Shown in pieces: positions 1 through 9,387 of a DNA stretch of 64,000 bases. The number at the start of each line of letters is the position of its first letter. The stretch's first letter is position 1. The notes beneath the pieces are model-generated. The model searched no databases. It saw nothing but the letters and a program-made list of their open reading frames with translations, and was not told the origin of the DNA. The translations under genes were made by a program, and so were the position numbers. Source of the DNA: Sphingobacterium sp. lm-10 (GTDB lineage Bacteria; Bacteroidota; Bacteroidia; Sphingobacteriales; Sphingobacteriaceae); NCBI RefSeq assembly GCF_023554555.1, contig NZ_JAMJWC010000001.1:930001-994000 (forward strand), in the 5' to 3' direction.

Positions 1-248
1 AAACCTGGTTTTTCACTCTTTTAAACATGGGGTAAAAATGGGTAATTAGTTTGATAAACTATCGTGCAATATTAAAAAAAGATGCGCGCTATCCTATCAA
101 TTTAAGGCTTTTTAACAAATGGTTATCAGATACGGTTAAATTAGAATCTCCCATAGCAATAATTGTACCCAAATCAGTATTTTGGTAATGCACACTGAAT
201 ATTCTGGCAGAAAATGACTATTTTTACCCCATCAAACGATTGTATCTA

Positions 249-1712
249 ATGTTAAAGCAGACCTTACAACAAAAACTTTTACAAAAACTATCTCCACAGC
301 AAATTCAGTTTATAAAGCTGTTGCAGGTGCCGACGGTTTCATTAGATGCAAGGATAAAAGAAGAGCTCGAAGAAAATCCGGCATTGGAAGACGGCAGTCT
401 CACCAATATGAATGATCCGATCGAAGAATATCCAGATCGTGATCCAGACGATAATTTTGAGATGGAAGAACGCTCTACCGAAGAGGAATTTAGCGTAGAG
501 GAATACATACAAGAAGACGATTTTAATGATTACAGCTCTTCTTACTCCGGCGACGATGAGGATGATCGCAAAGAAATCCCAGTAGCCATACAGGATTCAT
601 TTTATGAAAACCTACGTAATCAACTGGATCTATTGGCCTTAAGTGATAAGCTATACCAGATTGGTTTACAGATTATTGGCAGCCTTGATGATGATGGTTA
701 CTTAAGAAGGCCTATTCATTCCCTAATTGATGATTTGGCATTTTCACAAAATGTGATCGCTGAAGAAGAGGATGTATTGGAGATTCTGCAAGTGATACAG
801 GAGTTCGATCCGGCCGGTGTGGGTGCACGAGATTTACAAGAATGTCTTTTGATCCAGTTGCGCAAGAAAGATACCACTAATCCGATCATTCAGAAGGCAG
901 TGATTGTCATCGAAAAGTACCTCGAAGAATTCATCAAGAAACATTACGATAAGATTGAGAAGCAACTGGGTGTAGATTCTGCCGAGTTAAGAGATATCTT
1001 TGCGGAGATTTTGAAGCTAAATCCCAAACCAGGTGATGCCGGCACTGTTGCAGGAAAGCAATTGCACGTAATCCCTGATTTTCACATCTCCAATAACGAT
1101 GGGGTACTCCACCTCACCTTAAATGGTCGCAATGCACCAGAATTACGCGTCTCTCGTTCTTACCAAGAGATGTTCGCACACTATGAAAAGGCCGAAAAGA
1201 ACGATAAGAAAATGAAAGATGCCGTGCAGTTTGTAAAGCAAAAGCTGGATTCTGCAAAATGGTTTATCGATGCCATTAAACAACGACAACAGACGCTTCT
1301 AAAGACCATGAATGCTATTATGGAGTATCAATACGATTACTTTCAGAAAGGCGACGATCGGATGTTGAAACCGATGATCTTGAAAGATATCGCCGAGCGC
1401 ATTGAAATGGACATATCAACGGTATCGCGTGTGGCAAACTCTAAATACGTACAGACAGAATTTGGTACTTTTCTATTAAAATCCTTTTTCTCGGAAGCAA
1501 TACAAACAGATTCGGGCGAAGAGGTTTCCAATAAAGAAGTTAAGAAAATTCTCGAGGAGTGCATTGCCAACGAAGATAAACGTAAGCCTCTGGCCGACGA
1601 AAAGTTGACAGACATCTTGAAGGAAAAGGGTTATTCTATCGCTAGACGCACGGTGGCCAAATACAGAGAAGCCATGAATATTCCCGTGGCGCGACTACGT
1701 AAAGAACTGTAG
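249..1712 (+). CDS. rpoN: RNA polymerase sigma-54 factor RpoN
   Basis: Sigma-54 directs core RNA polymerase to -24/-12 promoters that need an AAA+ activator to open. The N-terminus is the glutamine- and leucine-rich activator-interacting region (LQQKLLQKLSPQQIQF), followed by an acidic linker at about residues 45-105, the core-binding domain, a helix-turn-helix region and, near the C-terminus, the diagnostic RpoN box ARRTVAKYRE. The 487-aa length is normal for the family. I start at ATG 249; an in-frame TTG at 240 would add only three residues. It is monocistronic, on the opposite strand to the converging ZIP transporter gene 17 bp downstream. The identification is secure. Confidence 0.97.
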   Translation: MLKQTLQQKLLQKLSPQQIQFIKLLQVPTVSLDARIKEELEENPALEDGSLTNMNDPIEEYPDRDPDDNFEMEERSTEEEFSVEEYIQEDDFNDYSSSYSGDDEDDRKEIPVAIQDSFYENLRNQLDLLALSDKLYQIGLQIIGSLDDDGYLRRPIHSLIDDLAFSQNVIAEEEDVLEILQVIQEFDPAGVGARDLQECLLIQLRKKDTTNPIIQKAVIVIEKYLEEFIKKHYDKIEKQLGVDSAELRDIFAEILKLNPKPGDAGTVAGKQLHVIPDFHISNNDGVLHLTLNGRNAPELRVSRSYQEMFAHYEKAEKNDKKMKDAVQFVKQKLDSAKWFIDAIKQRQQTLLKTMNAIMEYQYDYFQKGDDRMLKPMILKDIAERIEMDISTVSRVANSKYVQTEFGTFLLKSFFSEAIQTDSGEEVSNKEVKKILEECIANEDKRKPLADEKLTDILKEKGYSIARRTVAKYREAMNIPVARLRKEL

Positions 1713-1728
1713 ATAAAATTTGATGGTG

Positions 1729-2556
1729 TTAACCTAGTGCTACGTCTAGCACCATCATCACCACAAAACCCAGCACAAATCCTAAAATAGGCACATCCGA
1801 GTGCCCTTCTGCTTGTGTCTCCGGCACCACCTCCTCTATCACGACAAAGATCATTGCTCCAGCGGCAAAAGCTAGTGCATAGGGTAAAAGTGGCACAAAA
1901 AAGCCAACCGCTAAAACTCCTAATACGGCAAATATCGGTTCTACGATCGCTGATAACTGCCCATAGGTAAAACTCTTCCAACGGCTCAATCCCATCCTGC
2001 GTAAAGGCATAGAAACGGCTATTCCTTCCGGAAAATTTTGTAAGCCAATACCAATCGTTAGAAGAACGGCTCCTGCAATACTGGCATCACCTAATCCATA
2101 AGCTACGCCACCAAAAAGCACACCAACCGCCAAACCTTCCGGGATATTATGCAAAGCGATCGCAATAACTAATAAAGTCGTACGATGCAAAGATGATTTC
2201 GGACCTTCAGATTTTGCAAAATTAATGTGTAAGTGCGGCATGAGCTTGTCCAAACCAAAGATAAATAGCGCTCCAGCGATAAAACCCACCGCTGCCGGCA
2301 CGACTTTCTTAAAGCCTTCTCCATCGCTCATTTCGATAGCTGGCTCCAGCAAGCTCCAGAAGCTTGCCGCGATCATAACTCCGCCAGTAAATCCCAGCAT
2401 CATATTTAGAAACTTACGATTGATTTCCTTAAAGAAGAAAACAAGCGCAGCCCCAAGTGCCGTGACACCCCAAGTAAATAAACCAGCAAATAAAGCAGCC
2501 TGCAACGGATGCAAGGAAGCGAAGTAAGAAATTAAATCATCCATTACACTATTCAA
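1729..2556 (-). CDS. ZIP family metal (zinc) transporter
   Basis: A 275-aa polytopic inner-membrane protein with about eight hydrophobic segments. It carries the ZIP-family metal-site motif HNIPEGLAVGV in a central helix and a second related motif (NFPEGIAVSMPLRR) in the next one. The family imports divalent metals such as zinc into the cytoplasm (ZupT-like). A short histidine/lysine-containing loop (KLMPHLHINFAKSEGPKS) sits between helices. The start could alternatively be the second Met at residue 5. It converges on rpoN. Family assignment is firm; metal specificity is inferred. Confidence 0.93.
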   Translation of the reverse strand: MNSVMDDLISYFASLHPLQAALFAGLFTWGVTALGAALVFFFKEINRKFLNMMLGFTGGVMIAASFWSLLEPAIEMSDGEGFKKVVPAAVGFIAGALFIFGLDKLMPHLHINFAKSEGPKSSLHRTTLLVIAIALHNIPEGLAVGVLFGGVAYGLGDASIAGAVLLTIGIGLQNFPEGIAVSMPLRRMGLSRWKSFTYGQLSAIVEPIFAVLGVLAVGFFVPLLPYALAFAAGAMIFVVIEEVVPETQAEGHSDVPILGFVLGFVVMMVLDVALG

Positions 2557-2636
2557 GTCCTGAAATTGAAGTATCCAGGCTTACAAAGAAAACAAAAAAT
2601 GTGTTAAACTCACTTTTATCGAAGAAAATGTTTCGG

Positions 2637-2918
2637 CTAAGCACGAACATCCGAATACGAATCGTTCTGATCAAACTCCGCTTCAGCAAACGGGCATTGT
2701 GGTATGATTTTCCAACCCTTCTCACGTGCTATAGACACGACTTCTTTGACTAATGCTTTTCCTACTCCCTTATTACGCGCAAAAGACTCCACTTCTGTAT
2801 GATCGATAAGCACCTGATTGTCACCATGCAATACATAGGTAATCTCACCATATTGTACATCGTCTTCCAAGGCCAAAATGATCCCGTTCTCCCCTTTTGG
2901 TATATGTTTTAATTCCAT
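2637..2918 (-). CDS. GNAT-type N-acetyltransferase-like small protein
   Basis: A 93-aa protein of the short GNAT_2 / YjdJ-like class. The acetyl-CoA-binding turn is seen as ARNKGVGKALVKEVV, preceded by the beta strands GEITYVLHGDNQVLIDHTEV and followed by GWKIIPQCPFA. Such proteins are half-length GNAT domains of unknown substrate. It lies 2 bp downstream of the SRPBCC gene on the same strand, so the two probably form an operon. Substrate and role cannot be told from sequence. Confidence 0.85.
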   Translation of the reverse strand: MELKHIPKGENGIILALEDDVQYGEITYVLHGDNQVLIDHTEVESFARNKGVGKALVKEVVSIAREKGWKIIPQCPFAEAEFDQNDSYSDVRA

Positions 2919-2920
2919 CG

Positions 2921-3349
2921 TTATTTTTCTAAATAATTTGCTAATGAGCGTTTCAATATATCATTCCAGCCAGCGTCGAAGCTGTCAATGCTAAATGCTT
3001 CTCCGCCTTCCTTGTGATTTAGCAGATGCTCGTGCATTAATCGAACGGAAGTAACGGAACCCCGGGGGATAAGCTCCCAGGTCACCACCGATTCTCCGAT
3101 CATCAAATCAGGATAGCTCCACGTATACTGCAAGCGTACATTATCTTCTGCATCTAAAATTTTACAGCGATGCAAAAACACACGCTCACGACCTACTTTT
3201 CGAAATTCGAATTCTGATCCTTCCTTTACAGGAAATGCGGATACATCAAAACACCATTCCCGAATTCGATCTGTCTCGGTCAAAGCCTGCCACACCCGTT
3301 CTACTGGCGCATTATAAGTTACTTCGATGTGAATAGTGTCTAGATGCAT
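2921..3349 (-). CDS. SRPBCC / AHSA1-like domain protein
   Basis: A protein of about 142 aa with the START-like fold typical of AHSA1/polyketide-cyclase-like proteins: the N-terminal pattern APVERVWQALTETDRIREW, a mid region VTWELIPRGSVTSVRLMHEH and a C-terminal helix GWNDILKRSLANYLEK. Members bind hydrophobic ligands or act as Hsp90-activator-like proteins; many are uncharacterised. I use the ATG at 3349 (MHLDTIHIEV). An in-frame extension to 3457 adds 36 residues that do not look like part of the domain. It is directly upstream of the GNAT gene. Confidence 0.85.
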   Translation of the reverse strand: MHLDTIHIEVTYNAPVERVWQALTETDRIREWCFDVSAFPVKEGSEFEFRKVGRERVFLHRCKILDAEDNVRLQYTWSYPDLMIGESVVTWELIPRGSVTSVRLMHEHLLNHKEGGEAFSIDSFDAGWNDILKRSLANYLEK

Positions 3350-3508
3350 CTGCTCAAAATTTCTTATTAAAATACAACTTTTTGTTCTGGATCTGCAATC
3401 AATTTTTATTTTTTGTTCATAAGGTATTTTTAGGATAAACACACAATCGCGCAACAAGTTTTACCGGCGTGTATATCCATATAAACGATAATTTAATATC
3501 TTTATACC

Positions 3509-3874
3509 ATGACAGCATCCAAAAATTCACACCTAAATGTTTACGGTATCAAAAACTGTAGCACCGTAAAAAAAGCTCTGGATTGGCTCACAACAAATGA
3601 AAAGCCTTTTGTATTTCATGATTTTAAGAAAGAACCCGCTACTGTAGGCAAGCTGGAAGAGTGGGAAAAACATGTTACTTACGAAACTTTATTGAATAAA
3701 AAAGGAACGACCTGGCGAAAACTTGGATCGGAAGTACAACAACAAATTGTCGATGCTCCGTCGGCGAATGCAGTCTTGGCAGCCAATAACAGCATGATCA
3801 AACGCCCTATAATAGAGCATTCAACTGGTTTGCTAGTCGGTTTTGACGAAGATAACTACAAAACATACCTTTAG
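3509..3874 (+). CDS. ArsC/Spx family (YffB-like) thioredoxin-fold protein
   Basis: A 121-aa protein of the ArsC/Spx superfamily. The strand-turn-helix [17 protein letters not shown] carries the single N-terminal cysteine of the CxT/CxxS site, followed by the typical VFHDFKKEP and [16 protein letters not shown] segments. Family members act as glutathione-dependent reductases or as RNA-polymerase-binding Spx regulators. With one active-site cysteine and an E. coli YffB-like layout, a reductase-like role is more likely than Spx. It is followed after 14 bp by the M1 peptidase gene. Confidence 0.9.
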   Translation: MTASKNSHLNVYGIKNCSTVKKALDWLTTNEKPFVFHDFKKEPATVGKLEEWEKHVTYETLLNKKGTTWRKLGSEVQQQIVDAPSANAVLAANNSMIKRPIIEHSTGLLVGFDEDNYKTYL

Positions 3875-3888
3875 AAACGCGCATACGA

Positions 3889-5844
3889 ATGAACAAACTA
3901 CTATCCTTTGTAGCCATGGCTGGAATGGCCATCAGCTCCATATCGCTTCAAGCTCAGCAAGCCAAAGAATCGCTGTACGATTATACAGAAGCCTTCCATC
4001 CCATATTTTATAATAACAATGGTTCTCCCTACCGTTCTGCAAGTGGCCGCCCAGGACACAACTATTGGCAGAACGCAGCTAGTTACGACCTGAAAGTTCG
4101 TCTAGATGATCAGGCCAATCGAGTTTCTGGCCATGTTACGATAACGTATACCAACAATAGTCCCGATGTGTTGGATTTTATTTGGTTACAACTAGACCAG
4201 AATCTTTTTGAGCCAAATTCAATCGGGCAAGCAGTGGTGCCGTTATCCAATAGCCGTTATGGTAGCGCTGGTGATCATTTTAACGGTGGTTACGAAATTG
4301 CTTCTGTGGGCGTAAATGGTCAGAATGACGCGAAATATACGATCAATGACACTCGTATGCGTGTTGATTTGGCTAAGCCTTTGGCGGCCAATGGTGGAAA
4401 AACTACATTGACCATTGAATATGCTTACAATATCCCGATGTATGGTGCGGATCGTACAGGAATTCTTGAAACGGCACAAGGGAATATTTACGCGATTGCG
4501 CAATGGTACCCGCGAGTGTATGTGTACGACGATGTACAAGGTTGGAATACGTTGCCATATACCGGACCCGGTGAGTTTTATTGTGAATACGGAGATTTCA
4601 ACGTCGAGATTACGGCGCCTGCAGAGCATATCGTGGTTATGGGTGGCGAGTTACTGAACCCGCAGGATGTATGGACCAGCGAGCAGCTGAGCCGCTATAA
4701 AGACGCGCAGAAGAGCGATAAGACAATTATGATCCGATCGGCAGAGGAAGTAGCAAATAAACAATCTCGTCCGAACAAAAAGGAATTGACTTGGAAATAC
4801 CGCTTAGAAAATGCACGGGATGTAGCATGGGCTTCTTCTAAAGCATTTATCATAGATGGTGCGCGCATTAATTTGCCTAGCGGTAAAAGCGCATTGGCGA
4901 TGTCTGCTTATCCGGCAGAAAGCAATGGCGGCAACGCTTGGGAGCGTTCTACCGAATACACCAAGGCCTCTATCGAGTATTATTCCAAAAAATGGTTTGA
5001 GTACCCCTACCCGGCTGCCGTGAACGTGGCATCTAATGTGGGTGGTATGGAATACCCTGGAATTTCATTTTGTTCCAGCAAAGCGAAAGCAGGTAGCCTT
5101 TGGGGCGTAACAGATCATGAATTTGGTCACAACTGGTTTCCAATGATTGTAGGTAGCAATGAGCGTTTACATGCATGGATGGATGAAGGCTTCAACACCT
5201 TTATCAATGATCTTTCTACGGCGGCATTCAATAATGGGGAATACGAACGTCGCATGGGCGATCGCAATAGCATGACGACGGCTTTCGCTGTTCCTGGTTT
5301 GGAGCCCATCATGAGTTCACCGCAAAATATGCGCGAGCGCAACTTAGGTATTCTTGCCTATTACAAACCGGGCTTTGGCTTACGTTTGCTCCGCGACGAG
5401 ATTATCGGCGCGAAGCGGTTCGATGCCGCATTTAGAGCCTACGTGCATGCTTGGGCATTCAAACATCCTACACCGGAAGATTTCTTCCGTACAATTGAAA
5501 GCGAAACTGGTGAAAACCTCGCTTGGTTTTGGCGCGGCTGGTTTCAGCACAATTGGTTATTGGATCAGGCGATTGATGAAGTACGTTATGTAGAAATGTC
5601 GCCTGAGAAGGGAGCTATTATTAAGATTAGCAACCTGCAGAAACTTGCGTTGCCGGTAGTGGTAGAGGCCGTGACAGAAAGCGGTCAAAAAGTTCGTAAA
5701 AAACTTCCAGTAGACATTTGGGAACGAAACAAAACCTGGTCATTTATGTTAGAAACTAAAGAAAGATTGGTATCTGTAACCATCGATCCAGATCATGTAT
5801 ATCCAGATATCAATCAGGAAAATAACACTTGGAAATCTAATTAA
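3889..5844 (+). CDS. Secreted M1 family zinc metallopeptidase
   Basis: A 651-aa aminopeptidase-like protein with a Sec signal peptide (first about 22 residues, ending LQAQQ), so probably periplasmic or outer-membrane associated. The M1 N-terminal saddle domain is followed by the catalytic domain: GGMEYPG at about 385-391 (substrate-anchoring motif), HEFGH at 410-414 and the third zinc ligand Glu433, exactly the HExxH-x18-E spacing. It probably cleaves peptides scavenged from outside the cell. The following gene starts 3 bp later, indicating an operon with a second exported protein. Confidence 0.94.
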   Translation: MNKLLSFVAMAGMAISSISLQAQQAKESLYDYTEAFHPIFYNNNGSPYRSASGRPGHNYWQNAASYDLKVRLDDQANRVSGHVTITYTNNSPDVLDFIWLQLDQNLFEPNSIGQAVVPLSNSRYGSAGDHFNGGYEIASVGVNGQNDAKYTINDTRMRVDLAKPLAANGGKTTLTIEYAYNIPMYGADRTGILETAQGNIYAIAQWYPRVYVYDDVQGWNTLPYTGPGEFYCEYGDFNVEITAPAEHIVVMGGELLNPQDVWTSEQLSRYKDAQKSDKTIMIRSAEEVANKQSRPNKKELTWKYRLENARDVAWASSKAFIIDGARINLPSGKSALAMSAYPAESNGGNAWERSTEYTKASIEYYSKKWFEYPYPAAVNVASNVGGMEYPGISFCSSKAKAGSLWGVTDHEFGHNWFPMIVGSNERLHAWMDEGFNTFINDLSTAAFNNGEYERRMGDRNSMTTAFAVPGLEPIMSSPQNMRERNLGILAYYKPGFGLRLLRDEIIGAKRFDAAFRAYVHAWAFKHPTPEDFFRTIESETGENLAWFWRGWFQHNWLLDQAIDEVRYVEMSPEKGAIIKISNLQKLALPVVVEAVTESGQKVRKKLPVDIWERNKTWSFMLETKERLVSVTIDPDHVYPDINQENNTWKSN

Positions 5845-5847
5845 GTA

Positions 5848-6540
5848 ATGAGACAAACTCTTTTATCGATAACGGTATTGGCTATTCTATTTCTGACCAG
5901 CGGACTCAGTTCCTTTGGTCAGGAACTGAAGGGCGTAGTTTATGACCTTCAAAACAGTCAAAAGCTGCGCGGAATTTTAGTCAAGAATCTGAATAATAAT
6001 AAGCAGGCAGAAACAGATAGTGAAGGTAACTTCACGATAGATGCTAAGGCAAATGATTACCTACGCCTTTCGGGCGGTGGTTACGAGTCAGACACGATTT
6101 TTATTTATGAACAGGCACTGCGACGTGTGTATTTAGTAAGGGATCAAGAAACCTTGGTGATCAACGAAGTGTATGTAACGCGTTTATCGGACAGCCGTCT
6201 GGCATCGGAAATTGCACGTGCAAAGAATGACGGACAAGCGGCGGAAGCCAGTCAGCAACGCGGTGGACTGCGCGTCTCTCCTTCTCGCTTGTTTGGAAGA
6301 CGTGGGAAGCAAGCGAGAAGCAATTTAGATGTTTTGATCGCTGAGCGCGACAATCGGCAAGTGGATCGGGTGTTTACTAATCAGCTAATTCGTTCGATGA
6401 CTCCACTTACAGATGACGAAATTCCGCTGTTTCGAGAGGGCTACCGACCAAGTTTATCATTTATTGAGAGTGCCACTCCGGAAGACTTAAGAGCTTACAT
6501 TAGTGATTCTTACACCAAATACAGAAAAGAAAAACCATAA
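5848..6540 (+). CDS. Exported carboxypeptidase-regulatory-like domain protein
   Basis: A 230-aa protein with an N-terminal signal peptide ending near SFGQE. Residues about 25-100 have the CarboxypepD_reg-like / CNA-B pattern found at the N-terminus of many Bacteroidota surface proteins (GVVYDLQNSQKLRGILV, then ETDSEGNFTIDAKANDYLRL). The remainder is basic and helical (LFGRRGKQARSNLDVLIAE) and not recognised. It is translationally adjacent (3 bp) to the M1 peptidase and is probably exported with it. Its function is unknown. Confidence 0.8.
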   Translation: MRQTLLSITVLAILFLTSGLSSFGQELKGVVYDLQNSQKLRGILVKNLNNNKQAETDSEGNFTIDAKANDYLRLSGGGYESDTIFIYEQALRRVYLVRDQETLVINEVYVTRLSDSRLASEIARAKNDGQAAEASQQRGGLRVSPSRLFGRRGKQARSNLDVLIAERDNRQVDRVFTNQLIRSMTPLTDDEIPLFREGYRPSLSFIESATPEDLRAYISDSYTKYRKEKP

Positions 6541-6577
6541 CATAATGCATTTTTTGCAGAGAAAATTTTAAAAGATA

Positions 6578-6608
6578 TTTGTAATTATCTCTAAAAATAG
6601 TACCTTTG
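6578..6608 (+). promoter_or_regulatory. Bacteroidota-type promoter of tRNA-Lys
   Basis: TTTG at 6578-6581 and TACCTTTG at 6601-6608 are separated by 19 bp, matching the Bacteroidota housekeeping consensus TTTG-N19-TAnnTTTG. It lies about 45 bp upstream of the mature tRNA-Lys 5' end. Confidence 0.8.
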
Positions 6609-6652
6609 CATCACTTCAAACAAGAAGATTTACGTTTTCTGAAAGAAGTAAT

Positions 6653-6725
6653 GATTCCGTAGCTCAGCTGGTAGAGCATTACACTTTTAATGTAGTGGTC
6701 CTGGGTTCGAATCCCAGCGGGATCA
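6653..6725 (+). tRNA. tRNA-Lys (anticodon UUU)
   Basis: A full cloverleaf of 73 nt: acceptor arms GATTCCG / CGGGATC (one T-G wobble), a D arm, an anticodon stem TTACA / TGTAG with loop CTTTTAA giving anticodon TTT at 6686-6688, and a T arm CTGGG-TTCGAAT-CCCAG. The discriminator base is A and no CCA is encoded. Its 3' end is repeated at 43777 and 43911 and is the likely integration site of the downstream island. Confidence 0.97.
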
Positions 6726-6727
6726 CA
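6711..6727 (+). repeat. att-like direct repeat, left copy (tRNA-Lys 3' end)
   Basis: The 17 bp ATCCCAGCGGGATCACA spans the T-arm 3' strand, the acceptor 3' strand, the discriminator and two flanking bases. Identical 17-bp copies occur at 43777-43793 and 43911-43927 in the same orientation. An integrase gene begins 249 bp to the right, the usual arrangement for tRNA-targeting elements, so this is called the left attachment site. Confidence 0.85.
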
Positions 6728-6751
6728 GAGAGTAACACCAAAAATCATTAA

Positions 6752-6785
6752 AACCCTGCAAATCAACAGATTGCAGGGTTTTTTA
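6752..6785 (+). terminator. Rho-independent terminator after tRNA-Lys
   Basis: A 10-bp perfect stem AACCCTGCAA / TTGCAGGGTT (6752-6761 and 6771-6780) with a 9-nt loop is followed by TTTTA. It lies inside the putative island, so it was probably brought in by the element and now terminates the tRNA transcript. Confidence 0.85.
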
Positions 6786-6834
6786 TTTGGGGAAAAGCAC
6801 CAAAATATGCACGAAATCGCATATTTGCGGTGAG

Positions 6835-6879
6835 TTATTCGGTGAGTCATTGGCATTTTTTCGATGACTCACCGAATAA
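6835..6879. repeat. 16-bp perfect inverted repeat beside the left att site
   Basis: TTATTCGGTGAGTCAT (6835-6850) is perfectly complementary to 6864-6879 with a 13-nt spacer. The same unit CGGTGAGT also occurs just before it (6828-6835) as a direct repeat. A close relative of this double motif (GGTGAGCTTTTCGGTGAGTC) lies at 43700-43719, just inside the right att copy. Possible integrase arm-type or accessory-factor binding sites; it could also be a second terminator-like hairpin. Confidence 0.6.
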
Positions 6880-6975
6880 GGACTTAACTTATTGATATCA
6901 AACAGGTTCACCCCAAGAACATCTTGTTAAAATAGTACTGCAAAGCTAATTTTGTTTCACCTTAACTCTTTAGTT

Positions 6976-8202
6976 ATGAAGACTAATTTTAGTGTACTCT
7001 TCTTTTTGAAGAAGTCAAAAAATCAAAAATCACAGAATCCGTCCTTCGTTTATTGGCGCGTTACCTTGAATGGAAAGCGGTGGGAATGCCCAACCGGAAA
7101 AAAAGCATTCCCAGAACAGTGGAATGTGCAAGCTGGAAGATTCTTGGGAAAGTCCCAACAAACCAGAACAATGAATGCATTTTTGGACAATCTGAACGCG
7201 AGGTTACATGCTATCTATCATGATCTTCGGATGGATGGAGCCGATTTTGACATTGCTGCATTTAAAAAACGCTACCTAGGTATTACAGATACCGGCTATA
7301 CCTTATGTTATGCCATTGAGATCCACAATGAAAAAATGCAAACGCTTGTGCAGCATGGTGAGTATGCCGTAGGTACGCTCAAACGATATCAGGTACTCCT
7401 AAGGCACATTAAAACTTTCATAGAAGTTACTTACCACAAATCTGATGTCGACCTGAAAGAACTAGATCAGACATTTATTGATGACTTCGAATTCTACCTT
7501 CGATCTGTTAAGCTTAATGACATCAACACCTCCAATAAACACTTAAAGAATCTTAAAAAGATCGTTCTAATCTGCATTCGCTATAAATGGATTGATGCTG
7601 ATCCTTTTGATGGTCGTAAGCTTCAATCTAAGCCCGTTAACAGAACTTTTTTGACTTCAGATGAATTGAGCCGTATTGTCGAGAAAGAGCTGACAACGCA
7701 AAGACTGGAACAGGTTCGTGACTTCTTCCTGTTTAGTTGCTATACAGGACTTTCCTACGCAGATGTACATAAACTTCAACTAACGGATATTGGCATTGGT
7801 ATAGACGGCGAAAAATGGATTTTTACGTATCGCCAGAAAACGGATACACGAGTTTCGATTCCCCTACTGCCCATAGCATCCAGCATACTGGGAAAGTATG
7901 CTGAGAATCCGTGGTGTATCCATAACAATCGTGCTCTACCAATTTCCAGTAACCAAAAGATGAATGAATATTTGGTAGAAATAGCTGCATTATGTAGCAT
8001 TAATAAGACTTTAGGCAACCGTGTAGCTAAAAGAACTTTTGCCACCACAGTAACACTCATGAATGGTGTGCCTATCGAAAGCGTATCAAAGATGCTTGGT
8101 CATACCAATATTCGCACCACGCAGCTTTATGCAAAAGTACTTGATAAGAAAGTAAGTGAAGATATGGCGCCACTGATGAAGAAGTTTGTTAGCGCCGATT
8201 GA
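6976..8202 (+). CDS. Tyrosine recombinase / integrase of the island (catalytic box degenerate)
   Basis: A 408-aa integrase of the Bacteroidota IntDOT-like class. It has an N-terminal arm-binding domain (SFVYWRVTLNGKRWECPTGK), a core-binding domain (about 100-210) and a C-terminal catalytic domain with TGLSYADV, the beta-strand lysine in RQKTDTRVSIPLL, MLGHTNI and the nucleophile region TTQLYAKV. The box usually written HVARHTFATT reads RVAKRTFATT here, so the catalytic His and Arg of HxxR and the next His are all changed. It would excise or insert the island at tRNA-Lys, but may now be inactive. I use the start at ATG 6976 (MKTNFSVLFF). Confidence 0.93.
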   Translation: MKTNFSVLFFLKKSKNQKSQNPSFVYWRVTLNGKRWECPTGKKAFPEQWNVQAGRFLGKSQQTRTMNAFLDNLNARLHAIYHDLRMDGADFDIAAFKKRYLGITDTGYTLCYAIEIHNEKMQTLVQHGEYAVGTLKRYQVLLRHIKTFIEVTYHKSDVDLKELDQTFIDDFEFYLRSVKLNDINTSNKHLKNLKKIVLICIRYKWIDADPFDGRKLQSKPVNRTFLTSDELSRIVEKELTTQRLEQVRDFFLFSCYTGLSYADVHKLQLTDIGIGIDGEKWIFTYRQKTDTRVSIPLLPIASSILGKYAENPWCIHNNRALPISSNQKMNEYLVEIAALCSINKTLGNRVAKRTFATTVTLMNGVPIESVSKMLGHTNIRTTQLYAKVLDKKVSEDMAPLMKKFVSAD

Positions 8203-8240
8203 TCAAAAATTAATCAAATTGACAGCTGACTGATTTATCT

Positions 8241-8276
8241 AAGACTGTAGAATGGTTTTTTTCATTCTACAGTCTT
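8241..8276. terminator. Hairpin terminator between integrase and SDR gene
   Basis: A 14-bp perfect stem AAGACTGTAGAATG / CATTCTACAGTCTT (8241-8254, 8263-8276) with a T-rich loop. It lies between the convergent integrase and SDR genes and probably serves both strands. Confidence 0.7.
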
Positions 8277-8319
8277 ATCACCGAATATTATCGCAGTCAA
8301 TTTGCACTGAGATCAAATT

Positions 8320-9216
8320 TTAAATAGTTATTCTTCCGCCCGCTACTGGTATAGTCGCACCTGCGATATAACTGGCATCTTCTGATGCAAGAAAGACATA
8401 GGCTGGAGCTACCTCCGCTGGCTGACCAGCTCTTCCCATAGGTGTATTTTTCCCAAACTCCTCGTGAGCTGGAATTGTTGAAGGGATAAGCGGTGTCCAG
8501 ATGGGTCCTGGTGCCACTGCATTCACGCGGATACCTTTTCCATCTTCCAGCAGAATTTGACTCAAATTAGCTGTAAAGTTCTGTATTGCACCCTTTGTGG
8601 CTGCATAAGGCAATAACAGTTCGTTAGGGGAATACGCATTGACGGAAGTGGTATTTATAATACTGCTTCCTGGTTTCAAATGAGGTTCAGCGGCTTTACA
8701 TAGGTAAAACATGGCCGTGATGTTTGTACGAAAGGTTTTATCCCATTCTTCAGAAGATATATCCTGAATACTTTCCCTTGCCATCTGGAATGCCGCATTA
8801 TTCACCAAAATATCTAATCCGCCAAACTCCTTCACCGCAGTTTCAACAATATATTTACAGTGTGACTCTTCCTTGATGTCTCCCTTGATAAGGACTGCCT
8901 TCCTCCCCTCTTTTTCCACATATTCAGCAGTCAGATTTGCATCCTCATCCTCTGAATCATCCAGATAACTAATCAATACATCTGCACCTTCTCGTGCAAA
9001 CGCTATGGCGACTGCCCGCCCTATACCTGAATCACCGCCCGTAATAATCGCTTTCTTTCCCTTCAATTTCCCACTGCCTTTATACGAATCCTCGCCATGA
9101 TCGGCTTTTGGATTTAGTTTACCTTCCACACCTGGAACAGGTTGATCTTGCTTTGGAACGGGAGGTTTAGGATATTTTTGAGATGGGTCTTCTGAAAGGT
9201 TTTTAGTGTCTGTCAT
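8320..9216 (-). CDS. SDR family NAD(P)-dependent oxidoreductase
   Basis: A 298-aa short-chain dehydrogenase of the YghA / general-stress-protein-39 type. A proline-rich N-terminal extension (PSQKYPKPPVPKQDQPVPG) precedes the Rossmann fold. Key sites are the cofactor motif TGGDSGIG (about 59-66), NNAA (139-142), the catalytic Ser near SIINTTSV, and YAATK (204-208). These enzymes reduce or oxidise small alcohols or sugars and are often stress-induced; the substrate is unknown. It is a single cargo gene next to the integrase. Confidence 0.93.
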   Translation of the reverse strand: MTDTKNLSEDPSQKYPKPPVPKQDQPVPGVEGKLNPKADHGEDSYKGSGKLKGKKAIITGGDSGIGRAVAIAFAREGADVLISYLDDSEDEDANLTAEYVEKEGRKAVLIKGDIKEESHCKYIVETAVKEFGGLDILVNNAAFQMARESIQDISSEEWDKTFRTNITAMFYLCKAAEPHLKPGSSIINTTSVNAYSPNELLLPYAATKGAIQNFTANLSQILLEDGKGIRVNAVAPGPIWTPLIPSTIPAHEEFGKNTPMGRAGQPAEVAPAYVFLASEDASYIAGATIPVAGGRITI

Positions 9217-9387
9217 AACATGTTGTGTTAAATTTTAAACAAATTATTTGAACCGATTTCGCTAGGTAATCTTCAATTACAATTTTTAACGCCCCTGGAA
9301 ACACAGTACATTCAATAAACCAATTATTGGCATACGAGAAGAATAAAGCTTTGCGTTTCTTAAGTAATAAACGCATGGCTTTTTAAA

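Noticed and set aside
6611..6856. 81-codon minus-strand frame across tRNA-Lys
   Set aside because: It covers the tRNA and its terminator, so it is a by-product of structured RNA sequence.
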